NCBI GenBank assembly: GCA_012516855.1
Contig: JAAYWB010000009.1
Coordinates: forward strand, 1-32,428
Reading direction: 5' to 3'
From: Candidatus Cloacimonadota bacterium
Lineage (GTDB): Bacteria; Cloacimonadota; Cloacimonadia; Cloacimonadales; Cloacimonadaceae
DNA: 32,428 nucleotides
The notes beneath the pieces were generated by a model. That model was not told the origin of the DNA and did not search any database. It saw only the letters and a program-made list of their open reading frames with translations. The translations under genes were made by a program, and so were the position numbers. Below are positions 21,301 through 27,900 of the stretch, in pieces. Positions within the stretch are counted from its first letter, which is position 1, and every line of letters begins with the position of its first letter.

Positions 21301-23817
21301 GCGGTCATAATCACGGTCACGGCTTTCGTAGGCAGCCATCAGGGTCGCCGCCTTTATCTGGAATGCTTGTGACACTTTTTCCAGAGCTATGCCGTCCAGG
21401 CATTTCTTCACCCGGGCAGGCTCTGTGCGAGCATAGATCTGTGCCTGGTAAAGCTTGGCTGTTGACTTCTGGCTGGCATCGGCTGAAAGTTTCTCCGCTT
21501 TCTCAAAGTTCTTTAGAGCGCTCTTGCGGTCCCCCTGAAAGAGGAACAGCGTTCCCAGCAATAAGTATTTTTCAAAGCATTCGGGAATGTCGGACTGGCG
21601 CGCGTAGATAAATTCCGCTTCGGTGGTGCAGCCGGTGATTTCAACCATACGGCGGAATTTCACCAAGTCTTCCACAATCTCTTCCTGCCGCAAATCAATA
21701 TCCCCGCTAAAATCTATTCTCAGAGCATGCGCCAAGGCATCATAAGCTTCCTGCTGGAGGAGGTCTTCGCTGTGCAACAGATGCAGCCGCAGCAGATAAC
21801 GCCGTTCGGAAGCCCTGTCACCTGCTGTGCGTGCGTTTCCGATTATCCCCATGCAGGTTTGAGGGTCGGTCACGTTCTGATTATCATAAAACTCCAGAAC
21901 CCGCTTCGAGACCAGATTTCGCGTCTTTGGCTGGCAGCGGTCGTGGAGATAGGTTTTGGCCTCGGCAAAGGTGAAATGATAGTGGTTGCCTTGTTTGAGC
22001 AGGATTTCGTTGTATTTTGCTTCGTTGAGGAGGTCGTAGATCTCTTCGTCCCTTGCCTTGCAGATATGACGGATCAATTCACGGGAGATGGGTGTCTGCA
22101 CGACGGATAGCTTCTGAAGTTGCTTCATGCTGGCCGGAGTGAGGTGTTCCACGCGCCTGATAACGGATTGGAGCAGGCGGGTGGGGATGCTGTAGTCGTC
22201 AAGGTCAGCCGGGAAATGGTATTCACCGTCATAGCTGATCATTCCCCGCAGGGTGAGGTTGATCATGATTTCCCTGATCAGGAAGGGATTACCCGCCGAG
22301 CGGGTATGGATCAGCCTGCAAAAGTGGTTCGGAACGTCCCCATTAACCATTTTGCGGATATAGGCGGCCGATTCATCCGGCGTGAACATGGGAACATTGA
22401 TCAGCACCGTGTTCCGAATCTGCCGCACCTGGTTAAAGTCTGTGCAGCTCATAACGATCATGATCCGGTTGTTTACCACAGTGTTGGAAAAGAAATTGAG
22501 AAACTCCAGGGAATGGCGGTGCAGATGCTGGATATTGCGCACGATGAAGATCACCGGCTTTGATTCGGCAAGCTCGGCGAGCAGGGCTTTGGCAAATTCG
22601 AAGTCAGCCTTAAGGTCCGCCTCGCTGGGCGTTACGTCCATGGCTGCCTCTTCGGACATGAAGAGATACCGCCTCATTTTTTCCGAAATGTTTTGCAGCG
22701 AGCCATTGGCAGCGATCTCATCTTCCGAAAGGGAACGCAGGTATTCCTTTATCAGCGCGAAAAAAGCCTCATATTCCTTGCTGGTGCAGGTGTAATCGAA
22801 GATGAAGTAGCTGCCCCGCAGGATGTGATAGCGGAACAGCGAAAGAATATTGTCTTTACCCATGCCTTCGCCCGCCACCAGCGAGATGATCTTGCCGTTG
22901 GCTGCCTCAACTTGCGGCAGGTAGTCCAGCAAATCGTTCACTATCCGCTCCTGCACCACATAGCTGTTGAACTGCATGGAGTTCACCAAGGACCAGGAGA
23001 CGGAAAACTGATACTGACGGTTGGTGCTGCGGTTAATGTATTCGATTATTTCTTCGCTTTTATGGGGACGGCTTTCCGGATTGCGGTCCAGTAGTTCGAT
23101 ACAGAGGTTTTGGAGGGGCAGTGGGATGTTCGGGTTCAGGTCCACAGGATAAACCGGCGAGAAATATTGCCGGCGGCTGCTTCGCATGGCGTTGATCTGG
23201 TCAAGTGTAAAGGGAAAACTGCCGGTGAGCATGCGGTAGATTAACACGCCCAAAGAGTAAAAGTCGCTCGCGTAACAGGCCCCCTTGCCGGTGTAGATTT
23301 CCGGTGCGATATAAGGCAGGGTCCCGGTTACGTATTGGGTGTCCAGGCTCAGTTCCGGACGGGAGAAGCCGTAGTCTATGACCTTCACCTCTATGCCGTT
23401 ACGTGTCTTTCTATAAAGTATATTCTCAGGCTTGAGGTCATTATGCATTATATTCTGGGTGTGAAGGGCGTTCAAAGCGTAGCAGATTTGCACGATGATG
23501 TCATAGAAGTCGTTCACCCGCGCCTTGTTGAAGCGGAAGTTGTTAAACGTGGTTCCGTCAAAGTATTCGCTCACGAAGTAGATATGATCGCTAACGTGTC
23601 CGAAATCAACCACCCGGCTGAGGTTGGGATGCACGATCTTGGTGATGTGGTGCATGTCGGCAGCCTTGAACTGCTTGTAAAGGTCCTGCGACGAGAGGTA
23701 TTGGAACAGCTTCAGGGTGTAAATGTTATCCGTGCGAACGTCACGCACCTTGAAAACGTTGGCCCAGGACCCCGTTCCCAAGATTTCCAGAACATCGTAG
23801 CGGTGGTCTATGTACAT
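18367..23817 (-). CDS. Giant hybrid Ser/Thr kinase - AAA/STAND - TPR - GAF - histidine kinase
   Basis: The 1816-residue product combines two kinase types, as in the HstK-like proteins known from cyanobacteria. An N-terminal Ser/Thr kinase (about 7-265) has G-T-G-S-W-A-N-V (14-21), Lys36, H-N-D-L-K-P-E-N (125-132; R replaced by N in HRD), D-Y-G (148-150; in place of DFG) and A-P-E (171-173). An AAA-type domain follows (about 285-520) with degenerate Walker A A-G-E-G-M-G-K-D (315-322) and a Walker B-like strand lacking the acidic pair (422-430). TPR helices fill about 640-1200. Two GAF-like domains (about 1240-1390 and 1420-1560) precede a HisKA box with His1587 in V-T-H-E-L-N-T-P and an HATPase with Asn1704, D-N-G-M-G and G-L-G-L-G-L. 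There is no receiver domain and no membrane segment, so it is cytosolic. Confidence 0.9.
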   Translation of the reverse strand: MYIDHRYDVLEILGTGSWANVFKVRDVRTDNIYTLKLFQYLSSQDLYKQFKAADMHHITKIVHPNLSRVVDFGHVSDHIYFVSEYFDGTTFNNFRFNKARVNDFYDIIVQICYALNALHTQNIMHNDLKPENILYRKTRNGIEVKVIDYGFSRPELSLDTQYVTGTLPYIAPEIYTGKGACYASDFYSLGVLIYRMLTGSFPFTLDQINAMRSSRRQYFSPVYPVDLNPNIPLPLQNLCIELLDRNPESRPHKSEEIIEYINRSTNRQYQFSVSWSLVNSMQFNSYVVQERIVNDLLDYLPQVEAANGKIISLVAGEGMGKDNILSLFRYHILRGSYFIFDYTCTSKEYEAFFALIKEYLRSLSEDEIAANGSLQNISEKMRRYLFMSEEAAMDVTPSEADLKADFEFAKALLAELAESKPVIFIVRNIQHLHRHSLEFLNFFSNTVVNNRIMIVMSCTDFNQVRQIRNTVLINVPMFTPDESAAYIRKMVNGDVPNHFCRLIHTRSAGNPFLIREIMINLTLRGMISYDGEYHFPADLDDYSIPTRLLQSVIRRVEHLTPASMKQLQKLSVVQTPISRELIRHICKARDEEIYDLLNEAKYNEILLKQGNHYHFTFAEAKTYLHDRCQPKTRNLVSKRVLEFYDNQNVTDPQTCMGIIGNARTAGDRASERRYLLRLHLLHSEDLLQQEAYDALAHALRIDFSGDIDLRQEEIVEDLVKFRRMVEITGCTTEAEFIYARQSDIPECFEKYLLLGTLFLFQGDRKSALKNFEKAEKLSADASQKSTAKLYQAQIYARTEPARVKKCLDGIALEKVSQAFQIKAATLMAAYESRDRDYDRAARGLEDFLTELAPSQDPDAMIELASLHNTLGEIYSIQKNIAEADEHFNTALNIWNSFNIRRHLGWIHNNLADLYLKQGFTILGLKHAQQAQIFAKDRQNLLAEGRALLNQGEAMIKMGRFEKAEETLQEAKEMITRVGANKYLVSIERNLALAKSKISDFGHYYKFILEHEPKLIEGTISEINPLVKTYFYYLSEMSNPKKLRRLISKNAHIDYAQIQEQEFYHNVLSLLAMMEKDYSTALNELKLALQFAGEINNHYAMAVFNVLQATCHYGLGDTARAADLIAKARPAIQEYQYRYWEHSLDLLELKLQLTDPSIPLRKVLRGINRQLELCRGLKYYQLVEELLQLKIQLLVELGSLGAAEKEFAAYRKYLEAITTGIREDDRTNYLEVKRYGLQDVSKFRVVPIASRRRNTRSRWNDMLFDISNVNSVQRVKFLIEKGIGQIIAPWKFLLLVWSDKLGSFYNFHSYNTDPETILPPAYLPFVDKAIQSNNLVTFTNEGEHIAILPLLSGSKAIGYLVLSDAGELEFTPGEQALLKNVKSHLAAMLVRTWDYQKINLRMEKMNHLIEISHELMGLMDLNDLETAMVAAAIDLTNASRGFLIKKDTDGNNIFQVQMDHNGQILNNAFGVSKTALNLCQDGQKTISVYNAQIDKSYENSISVHDYAIQSIFCSPLRWEEEYVGYLYLDNLDDSTRDMYLNEDIMVLLMNLFANAVKNVLQYSALTQKSAELNNLEQLKDEFIAIVTHELNTPIFIMQGALGKLKRSANLDETQRRQILSELEAAMNKLSLTSSDIQTMNHYNLAQDLEKSPLRVGDVLEHIHQQVEILSRERRMHIRLEIEPGLPQLQSNWTDFHRMVYNVVLNAVRFTREFGLITIGARRSAFAQEKIDNKETLVIFVTDNGMGMPKHLINEVFRKFYELNAIYAHKSGTVEYRSSGLGLGLSISKRIAELHGGQIVIKSKENEGTSVFIILPFK

Positions 23818-23847
23818 CTTTGAACTCCCAAAATGATTGGTTTTACC

Positions 23848-23875
23848 CTAATTTCACAGTGGCAGAGCTTGTCAA
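23848..23875 (-). promoter_or_regulatory. Probable promoter of the kinase/TPR/barrel operon
   Basis: On the minus strand TTGACA (23875-23870), a 16-bp spacer and AATTAG (23853-23848) lie 30 bp before the kinase ATG. A GGGAG ribosome site is found 7 nt from the start. The TGTGAAAT before the -10 resembles the sequence at the 2408 promoter. Confidence 0.5.
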
Positions 23876-23952
23876 CCGAAACTTGACGATTCCGGCTGGT
23901 TTTTGCAAGGAGGAGCTTGGAGTCGAGAACCACAAACGGCTTCTGGACAGCT

Positions 23953-24882
23953 TCAGGAGCGGATTTCTTGCGCCTGGTTCAGGGGGCTTCGCTCTGGAAT
24001 CAGCCAGCGCCGATGCAGCCAGAGCCACTGCTCGGGATTCTGCCTGATGTAGCGTTCGGTGACGGCGTTAATCTCTTTCAGGAGGAGGAGTTGGTTTTTC
24101 GTGCTGTCACTCAGTTCCGGATGGTGGATCATCGGTTCAAAGCAGATGCTGATGCCCCCATCAGGGTTTCGCAATGCGTAGCCCGGAACGATTGGAGCCT
24201 TGTAACGTAGCGAGATTTTCGCCGCCCCTTTCCAATGCGGAGCCGGGTGGCCCAGAAATTCCAGAATCAGTCCCACGGGACCGGCATTTTGGTCGGTGAG
24301 GATGGTCACCACCATGTTTTGGCGCAGGCAGGCCAGAAGTTCTTTCAGCCCGTGCCGCTGGTCTATGAGCCGCACTCCCTGACGGGTTCGCAAGGCATTG
24401 TTGTAGGCGTCGAACAGGTGATTGTGCTGTTTTTGCACCACCGCGGCCAGCGGAATGCCGAAGAGCGGCAAAGTCCTCGCCGCCTCCCAGTTGCCCAGGT
24501 GGGCTGTGGCCAGAATTACTCCCTTTCCCAGCGCCAGTGCGGCTTCCAAGTTTTCCCTGCCGTTTATGCTGGTGCAGGAGATAAGCTGCTTTTCCGGCAG
24601 GAGGTAAAGCTCCGCGGCGCTGAGGCCAAGATTGAGGTAAACCCTTTTCAAAAGCTGCTTCCGTTGCTTGGGCGGCATACCCGGATACACCCTTTGGAGG
24701 TTTTCTGCCGCCACCTGGCGTCGAATGCCCAGTCCGTAGCCAATCCAGAGGAAAAGGCGCGTGAGCAGCCAGCGCCCCCAAGGGTAGGGAAGCAGCCTCA
24801 GTTTAAACAAAGCGAACCGGAAGAGCAGGTACTCTGTCCGGTTCACGAGGTTGTTACGCTTCAAACTCAGCCTGGGTGACAA
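23953..24882 (-). CDS. Lipid A biosynthesis acyltransferase (LpxL/HtrB family)
   Basis: These inner-membrane enzymes add a secondary acyl chain to lipid A from acyl-ACP. The 309-residue product has an N-terminal hydrophobic segment (about 36-52), the catalytic H-L-G-N-W-E (128-133), an H-x4-E motif with His128 and Glu133, and a later D-Q-N-A-G-P segment that binds the substrate in the family. Its presence supports a diderm envelope with lipopolysaccharide or lipooligosaccharide. The start is unclear: TTG at 24880-24882 directly follows the thioredoxin stop (TGATTG), and a GTG at 24844-24846 would also give a full domain; neither has a clear ribosome site. It is co-transcribed with thioredoxin. 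Which acyl position it modifies cannot be told. Confidence 0.85.
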   Translation of the reverse strand: MSPRLSLKRNNLVNRTEYLLFRFALFKLRLLPYPWGRWLLTRLFLWIGYGLGIRRQVAAENLQRVYPGMPPKQRKQLLKRVYLNLGLSAAELYLLPEKQLISCTSINGRENLEAALALGKGVILATAHLGNWEAARTLPLFGIPLAAVVQKQHNHLFDAYNNALRTRQGVRLIDQRHGLKELLACLRQNMVVTILTDQNAGPVGLILEFLGHPAPHWKGAAKISLRYKAPIVPGYALRNPDGGISICFEPMIHHPELSDSTKNQLLLLKEINAVTERYIRQNPEQWLWLHRRWLIPERSPLNQAQEIRS

Positions 24883-25194
24883 TCAGCCGCGCAGTAGTTC
24901 GATTTTTTTCTCAAGCACCGATTTGGGCACAGCCCCGATGGAGGTGTCCTTGAGTTCACCATTCACGAAGAACAGCAGGGTGGGGATGCTCATAACGCCA
25001 TGACGGGCGGCAAGTTGGGGAAATTCATCCACGTTCAGCTTTCCGATGGTTATGTCGGGTTGCTCAACCGCCAGTTCCTCCAGCGTTGGCGCTATCATTC
25101 TGCAGGGACCGCACCAGGCAGCCCAGAAATCCACAACTACAATGCCTTTTTGGGTCACAGTCTCGAAATTTGTATCGTTCAACTCTATCAACAT
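24883..25194 (-). CDS. trxA: Thioredoxin
   Basis: Thioredoxin is a small cytoplasmic disulfide reductase that serves ribonucleotide reductase and methionine sulfoxide reductases. The 103-residue product has the classical active site W-C-G-P-C (27-31), F-W-A-A before it and the cis-proline in S-I-P-T (about 69-72). There is no signal peptide, which fits cytoplasmic TrxA rather than an exported thiol-disulfide protein. The ATG at 25192-25194 has AGGAG 6 nt upstream. The stop codon directly abuts the start region of the lipid A acyltransferase, so the pair is an operon. No thioredoxin reductase is seen nearby. Confidence 0.95.
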   Translation of the reverse strand: MLIELNDTNFETVTQKGIVVVDFWAAWCGPCRMIAPTLEELAVEQPDITIGKLNVDEFPQLAARHGVMSIPTLLFFVNGELKDTSIGAVPKSVLEKKIELLRG

Positions 25195-25224
25195 GTTTGG
25201 CTCCTGTCATTTTTATCTTTTGAT

Positions 25225-25252
25225 ATAATAATCCAGCGTATCTCCTGCGCAA
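25225..25252 (-). promoter_or_regulatory. Possible promoter of trxA
   Basis: On the minus strand TATTAT (25230-25225, 5 of 6 matches) lies 16 bp after a poor -35 TTGCGC (25252-25247), 30 bp before the trxA ATG. It is supported mainly by the -10 box. Confidence 0.35.
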
Positions 25253-25422
25253 GTGGCTTGCTTTGACCGGGTTCTGAAACATGGAAAAGTTACCTGGCAT
25301 ACGGCGAACGCGGTGAGCATGGACGACAGGATGTATTGAAGTATAAATACTTTGCTCTTTTCTGCAGTCGATGCTAGTTCCTCGCTCGACGCCAGCGTGT
25401 TACTTTGCGATGCCTTTGGACC

Positions 25423-25541
25423 ATTAAGGCCCTGTATCATGATCCTAAAGCGCCTCCCGCCAAATACCCGCATTTGATGCGGGAATTATACGAGAGGTGG
25501 GGGAGGGCGATAGTCGCAAGGGCTAAGGGCGTGGCCGACAG
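25423..25541 (+). repeat. Nested-palindrome intergenic element, copy 3
   Basis: This copy aligns gaplessly over 119 bp with the minus strand of copy 1. Core features are GCGCCTCCCG, a perfect inner stem CCCGCAT/ATGCGGG with a 3-nt loop, TATACGAGAGG as closing arm, and the shared tail GGGCG ... GACAG. It lies in the divergent region, upstream of the htpG promoter. Confidence 0.8.
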
Positions 25542-25643
25542 GTCAAGGGAGCCTCTCCATTACGGGCCTTCCCGTCTTAACATATTCGCGCTCAGATAAA
25601 AAGGCCATTATTAGCACTCTCGCCCAATAACTGCTAATTTAGC

Positions 25644-25671
25644 TTGACAATTTCCCTGTCCCGCTTATTCT
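25644..25671 (+). promoter_or_regulatory. Sigma-70-type promoter of htpG
   Basis: A perfect TTGACA (25644-25649) is followed after 16 bp by TATTCT (25666-25671), 36 bp before the ATG. The ribosome site AAAGGAGAG sits at 25695-25703. Confidence 0.65.
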
Positions 25672-25707
25672 ATCCTCAGAAACGTATTTCAGATAAAGGA
25701 GAGTTTT

Positions 25708-27807
25708 ATGACAGAACAAAAAGACAAGCATACAGCGTCCGAGGACGAACTTAAAAAAGACAAGCAGGCCAAAGAAGAGAAGAAAAAGGCCAAACAGACT
25801 GCCAAAACCGCCAAAGACGTCGAAAAAGGCAGCCTCAGCATCCACACGGAAAACATCTTTCCCATCATAAAGAAGTGGCTTTATTCCCAGCACGATATCT
25901 TCCTGCGCGAATTGATCTCCAATGCCGTTGACGCCATCAACAAGCGCAAATACGCCGATCCGGACTTCAAGGAAGAGGACATGAAGATCAGCGTTAAGCT
26001 GGATTCCAAAAAGAAAACCATCGAGGTTTCTGACACCGGCATCGGCATGACGGCTGATGAAATCCGCAAATACATCAACCAGATCGCCTTTTCCGGCGCG
26101 GAAGAATTTGTGAACAAGTTCAAGGATGTCCAGAGCAACATCATAGGACACTTTGGACTGGGCTTCTATTCCAGCTTCATGGTGGCGGAAAAGGTCACCA
26201 TCGATTCGCTATCCTGTTCGCCAGGCAGTGAAGCCGCCGGCTGGGAATGCGACGGAAGCACAGAATACGTGATGCGGGCCGGAAAACGCAAGGAAATCGG
26301 GACCACGATAACGGTCCACCTGAACGAAGATTCCCACAGCTTCGCGGAGGATGGGAAAATACGCGGGATTCTGGAAAAATATTGCAACTTCATGCCCAGG
26401 CCCATCATGTTCAAGGACGAGCAGGTGAACCAGAAGGAAGCCCTCTGGAACCGCAAGCCAAAAGACGTTACGGAAGAGGAATACAAAGAATTCTACCGCA
26501 AGGTGTTCCACGACTGGCAGGACCCGGTTTTCTGGATACACCTGAACGCCGATTTCCCCGTCAACCTCCGCGGCATCCTCTATTTCCCCAAGCTGCGCGA
26601 GGACCCGGATTTCTTCAAGGGCGAGGTGAAGCTCTACTGCAACAACGTTTTCGTGGCCGACAACCTTGAGGACCTCATCCCGGATTTCCTCCTGCTGCTC
26701 AAGGGCGGGATCGACATTCCGGACATCCCGCTCAACGTTTCGAGAAGCTTTTTGCAGAACGACGCCCAGGTGCGCCAAATCAGCAAATACATCGTGAAGA
26801 AGGTGGCTGACCGCTTTGGCGAAACCTTTGCCGAAGACCGCAAGAAATATGAAGAATACTGGAAGGACATCGACACCTTCATCAAGTTCGGCCTCATCCG
26901 CGACGAGGATTTCTTCGAAGCCATGAAGGACCGGGTGATCTTCAAATCCGCTTCCGGCGACTATGTTACCCTCGAGGAATACAAGGCCAGAAACAAATCC
27001 GAGGGAGACAAGACCCGGATCTGGTATGCCTCGGGGGAGGATACGCAGGTAAGCTACCTCAGCCTGATGAAGGAACAGGGCATCGAGGTCATCTACCAAA
27101 CATCGCCTCTGGACACCCATCTCTACCAGCAACTGGAAAGCAAGCTCGACAAGATCGAATTCATCCGCGTGGACAGCGAAATCAACGACTTGTTGGTGGA
27201 CCAGGACAAGAAAGAACTGGTGGACAGGGATGGACGCGCCGGTTCGGACAAGCTGAAGGAAATCTTTTACCGGGCGCTGGGCCAGAAAGTGGAAGCGTCC
27301 TTCAGCAAGGATAGCTACGCTGAATTCCTCAAGAAACACCCCAACGCCACCACGGCTCTCAATCCCTATCTGAAACAGGAAGACGAGCGCACCCTGATCC
27401 GGCCTTACGAAATCCCCTTCGACGTGCGCGAGGAACTTGGCGAAGAAACCCTCAAAGCCTTATTTGAACACGCTTACACCCCAATCAAAGTGGAGGTGAA
27501 AAGCCTCAAATCACCGGAAATCCCTTCCATGATCGTCTTCAACGAATTCATGAGGCGCTGGCACGACATGAGTCAAATTCAACGCCATAGCGACAGCGGC
27601 ATGCTCAAGGACCACACCCTGGTTGTCAACCGCGCCAACCCTGTCATTAACAAGATCCTGGAACTCGACGCCTCAGGTAAAAAGGAAGAGGTGAACACCC
27701 TCTGCACCTATCTGCACGACCTCTCCCTGCTGGAACAGCGCGCCTTCAGCGGTGACGAACTCAAGTCCTTCATCTCACGCGCCAACCAAATCTTGAATTA
27801 CCTTTAG
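25708..27807 (+). CDS. htpG: Molecular chaperone HtpG (Hsp90 family)
   Basis: HtpG is the bacterial ATP-dependent Hsp90 homodimer that remodels client proteins in the cytoplasm. The 699-residue product has the GHKL nucleotide site at about 40-260: F-L-R-E-L-I-S-N-A-V-D-A (65-76) with the catalytic-type Glu68 and magnesium ligand Asn72, S-D-T-G-I-G-M (108-114) and G-H-F-G-L-G-F-Y. The middle domain (about 280-540) has the conserved S-R-S-F-L-Q segment, and a dimerisation domain ends the protein. It is about 75 residues longer than the 624-residue E. coli protein, partly because of a Lys/Glu-rich N-terminal extension of about 40 residues. That start is supported by a good ribosome site. It is monocistronic with its own promoter and a shared terminator. 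Confidence 0.96.
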   Translation: MTEQKDKHTASEDELKKDKQAKEEKKKAKQTAKTAKDVEKGSLSIHTENIFPIIKKWLYSQHDIFLRELISNAVDAINKRKYADPDFKEEDMKISVKLDSKKKTIEVSDTGIGMTADEIRKYINQIAFSGAEEFVNKFKDVQSNIIGHFGLGFYSSFMVAEKVTIDSLSCSPGSEAAGWECDGSTEYVMRAGKRKEIGTTITVHLNEDSHSFAEDGKIRGILEKYCNFMPRPIMFKDEQVNQKEALWNRKPKDVTEEEYKEFYRKVFHDWQDPVFWIHLNADFPVNLRGILYFPKLREDPDFFKGEVKLYCNNVFVADNLEDLIPDFLLLLKGGIDIPDIPLNVSRSFLQNDAQVRQISKYIVKKVADRFGETFAEDRKKYEEYWKDIDTFIKFGLIRDEDFFEAMKDRVIFKSASGDYVTLEEYKARNKSEGDKTRIWYASGEDTQVSYLSLMKEQGIEVIYQTSPLDTHLYQQLESKLDKIEFIRVDSEINDLLVDQDKKELVDRDGRAGSDKLKEIFYRALGQKVEASFSKDSYAEFLKKHPNATTALNPYLKQEDERTLIRPYEIPFDVREELGEETLKALFEHAYTPIKVEVKSLKSPEIPSMIVFNEFMRRWHDMSQIQRHSDSGMLKDHTLVVNRANPVINKILELDASGKKEEVNTLCTYLHDLSLLEQRAFSGDELKSFISRANQILNYL

Positions 27808-27851
27808 GATTGGAACCTCAACGGGGAATCCAAACCCCTGAAACCGAGCAT

Positions 27852-27885
27852 AAAAAAAAGGCCCGCTGACGGTAGCGGGCCTTTT
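27852..27885. terminator. Bidirectional terminator between htpG and uvrC
   Basis: The stem GGCCCGCT/AGCGGGCC (27860-27867 with 27874-27881, 6-nt loop) is flanked by eight A on the left and TTTT on the right. It can thus end htpG transcripts from the left and uvrC transcripts from the right; the longer T-tract serves the minus strand. Confidence 0.88.
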
Positions 27886-27900
27886 CATTGGTGTTGTCTT

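Larger units (their letters stand above)
25195..25707. other. 513-bp gene-free divergent region between trxA and htpG
   Basis: Short frames exist here, but none has a ribosome site, biased composition or a recognisable motif. The stretch holds the leader of trxA, a small palindrome AAGTAT-AA-ATACTT (about 25339-25352), copy 3 of the nested-palindrome element (25423-25541) and the htpG promoter and leader. I see no CIRCE-type inverted repeat (TTAGCACTC-N9-GAGTGCTAA); one isolated half-site-like TTAGCACTC occurs at about 25611-25619. Confidence 0.65.

Noticed and set aside
25213-25473. 86-codon minus-strand frame upstream of trxA
   Set aside because: It has no ribosome site, runs through the repeat element and the trxA promoter, and has no domain-like pattern.
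25611-25619. CIRCE heat-shock operator before htpG
   Set aside because: Only one half-site-like sequence occurs; the second arm at the required 9-bp spacing is missing.
26209-27339. 376-codon open frame antisense to htpG
   Set aside because: It is a shadow of htpG, with valine/phenylalanine-rich composition, no ribosome site and no recognisable domain.
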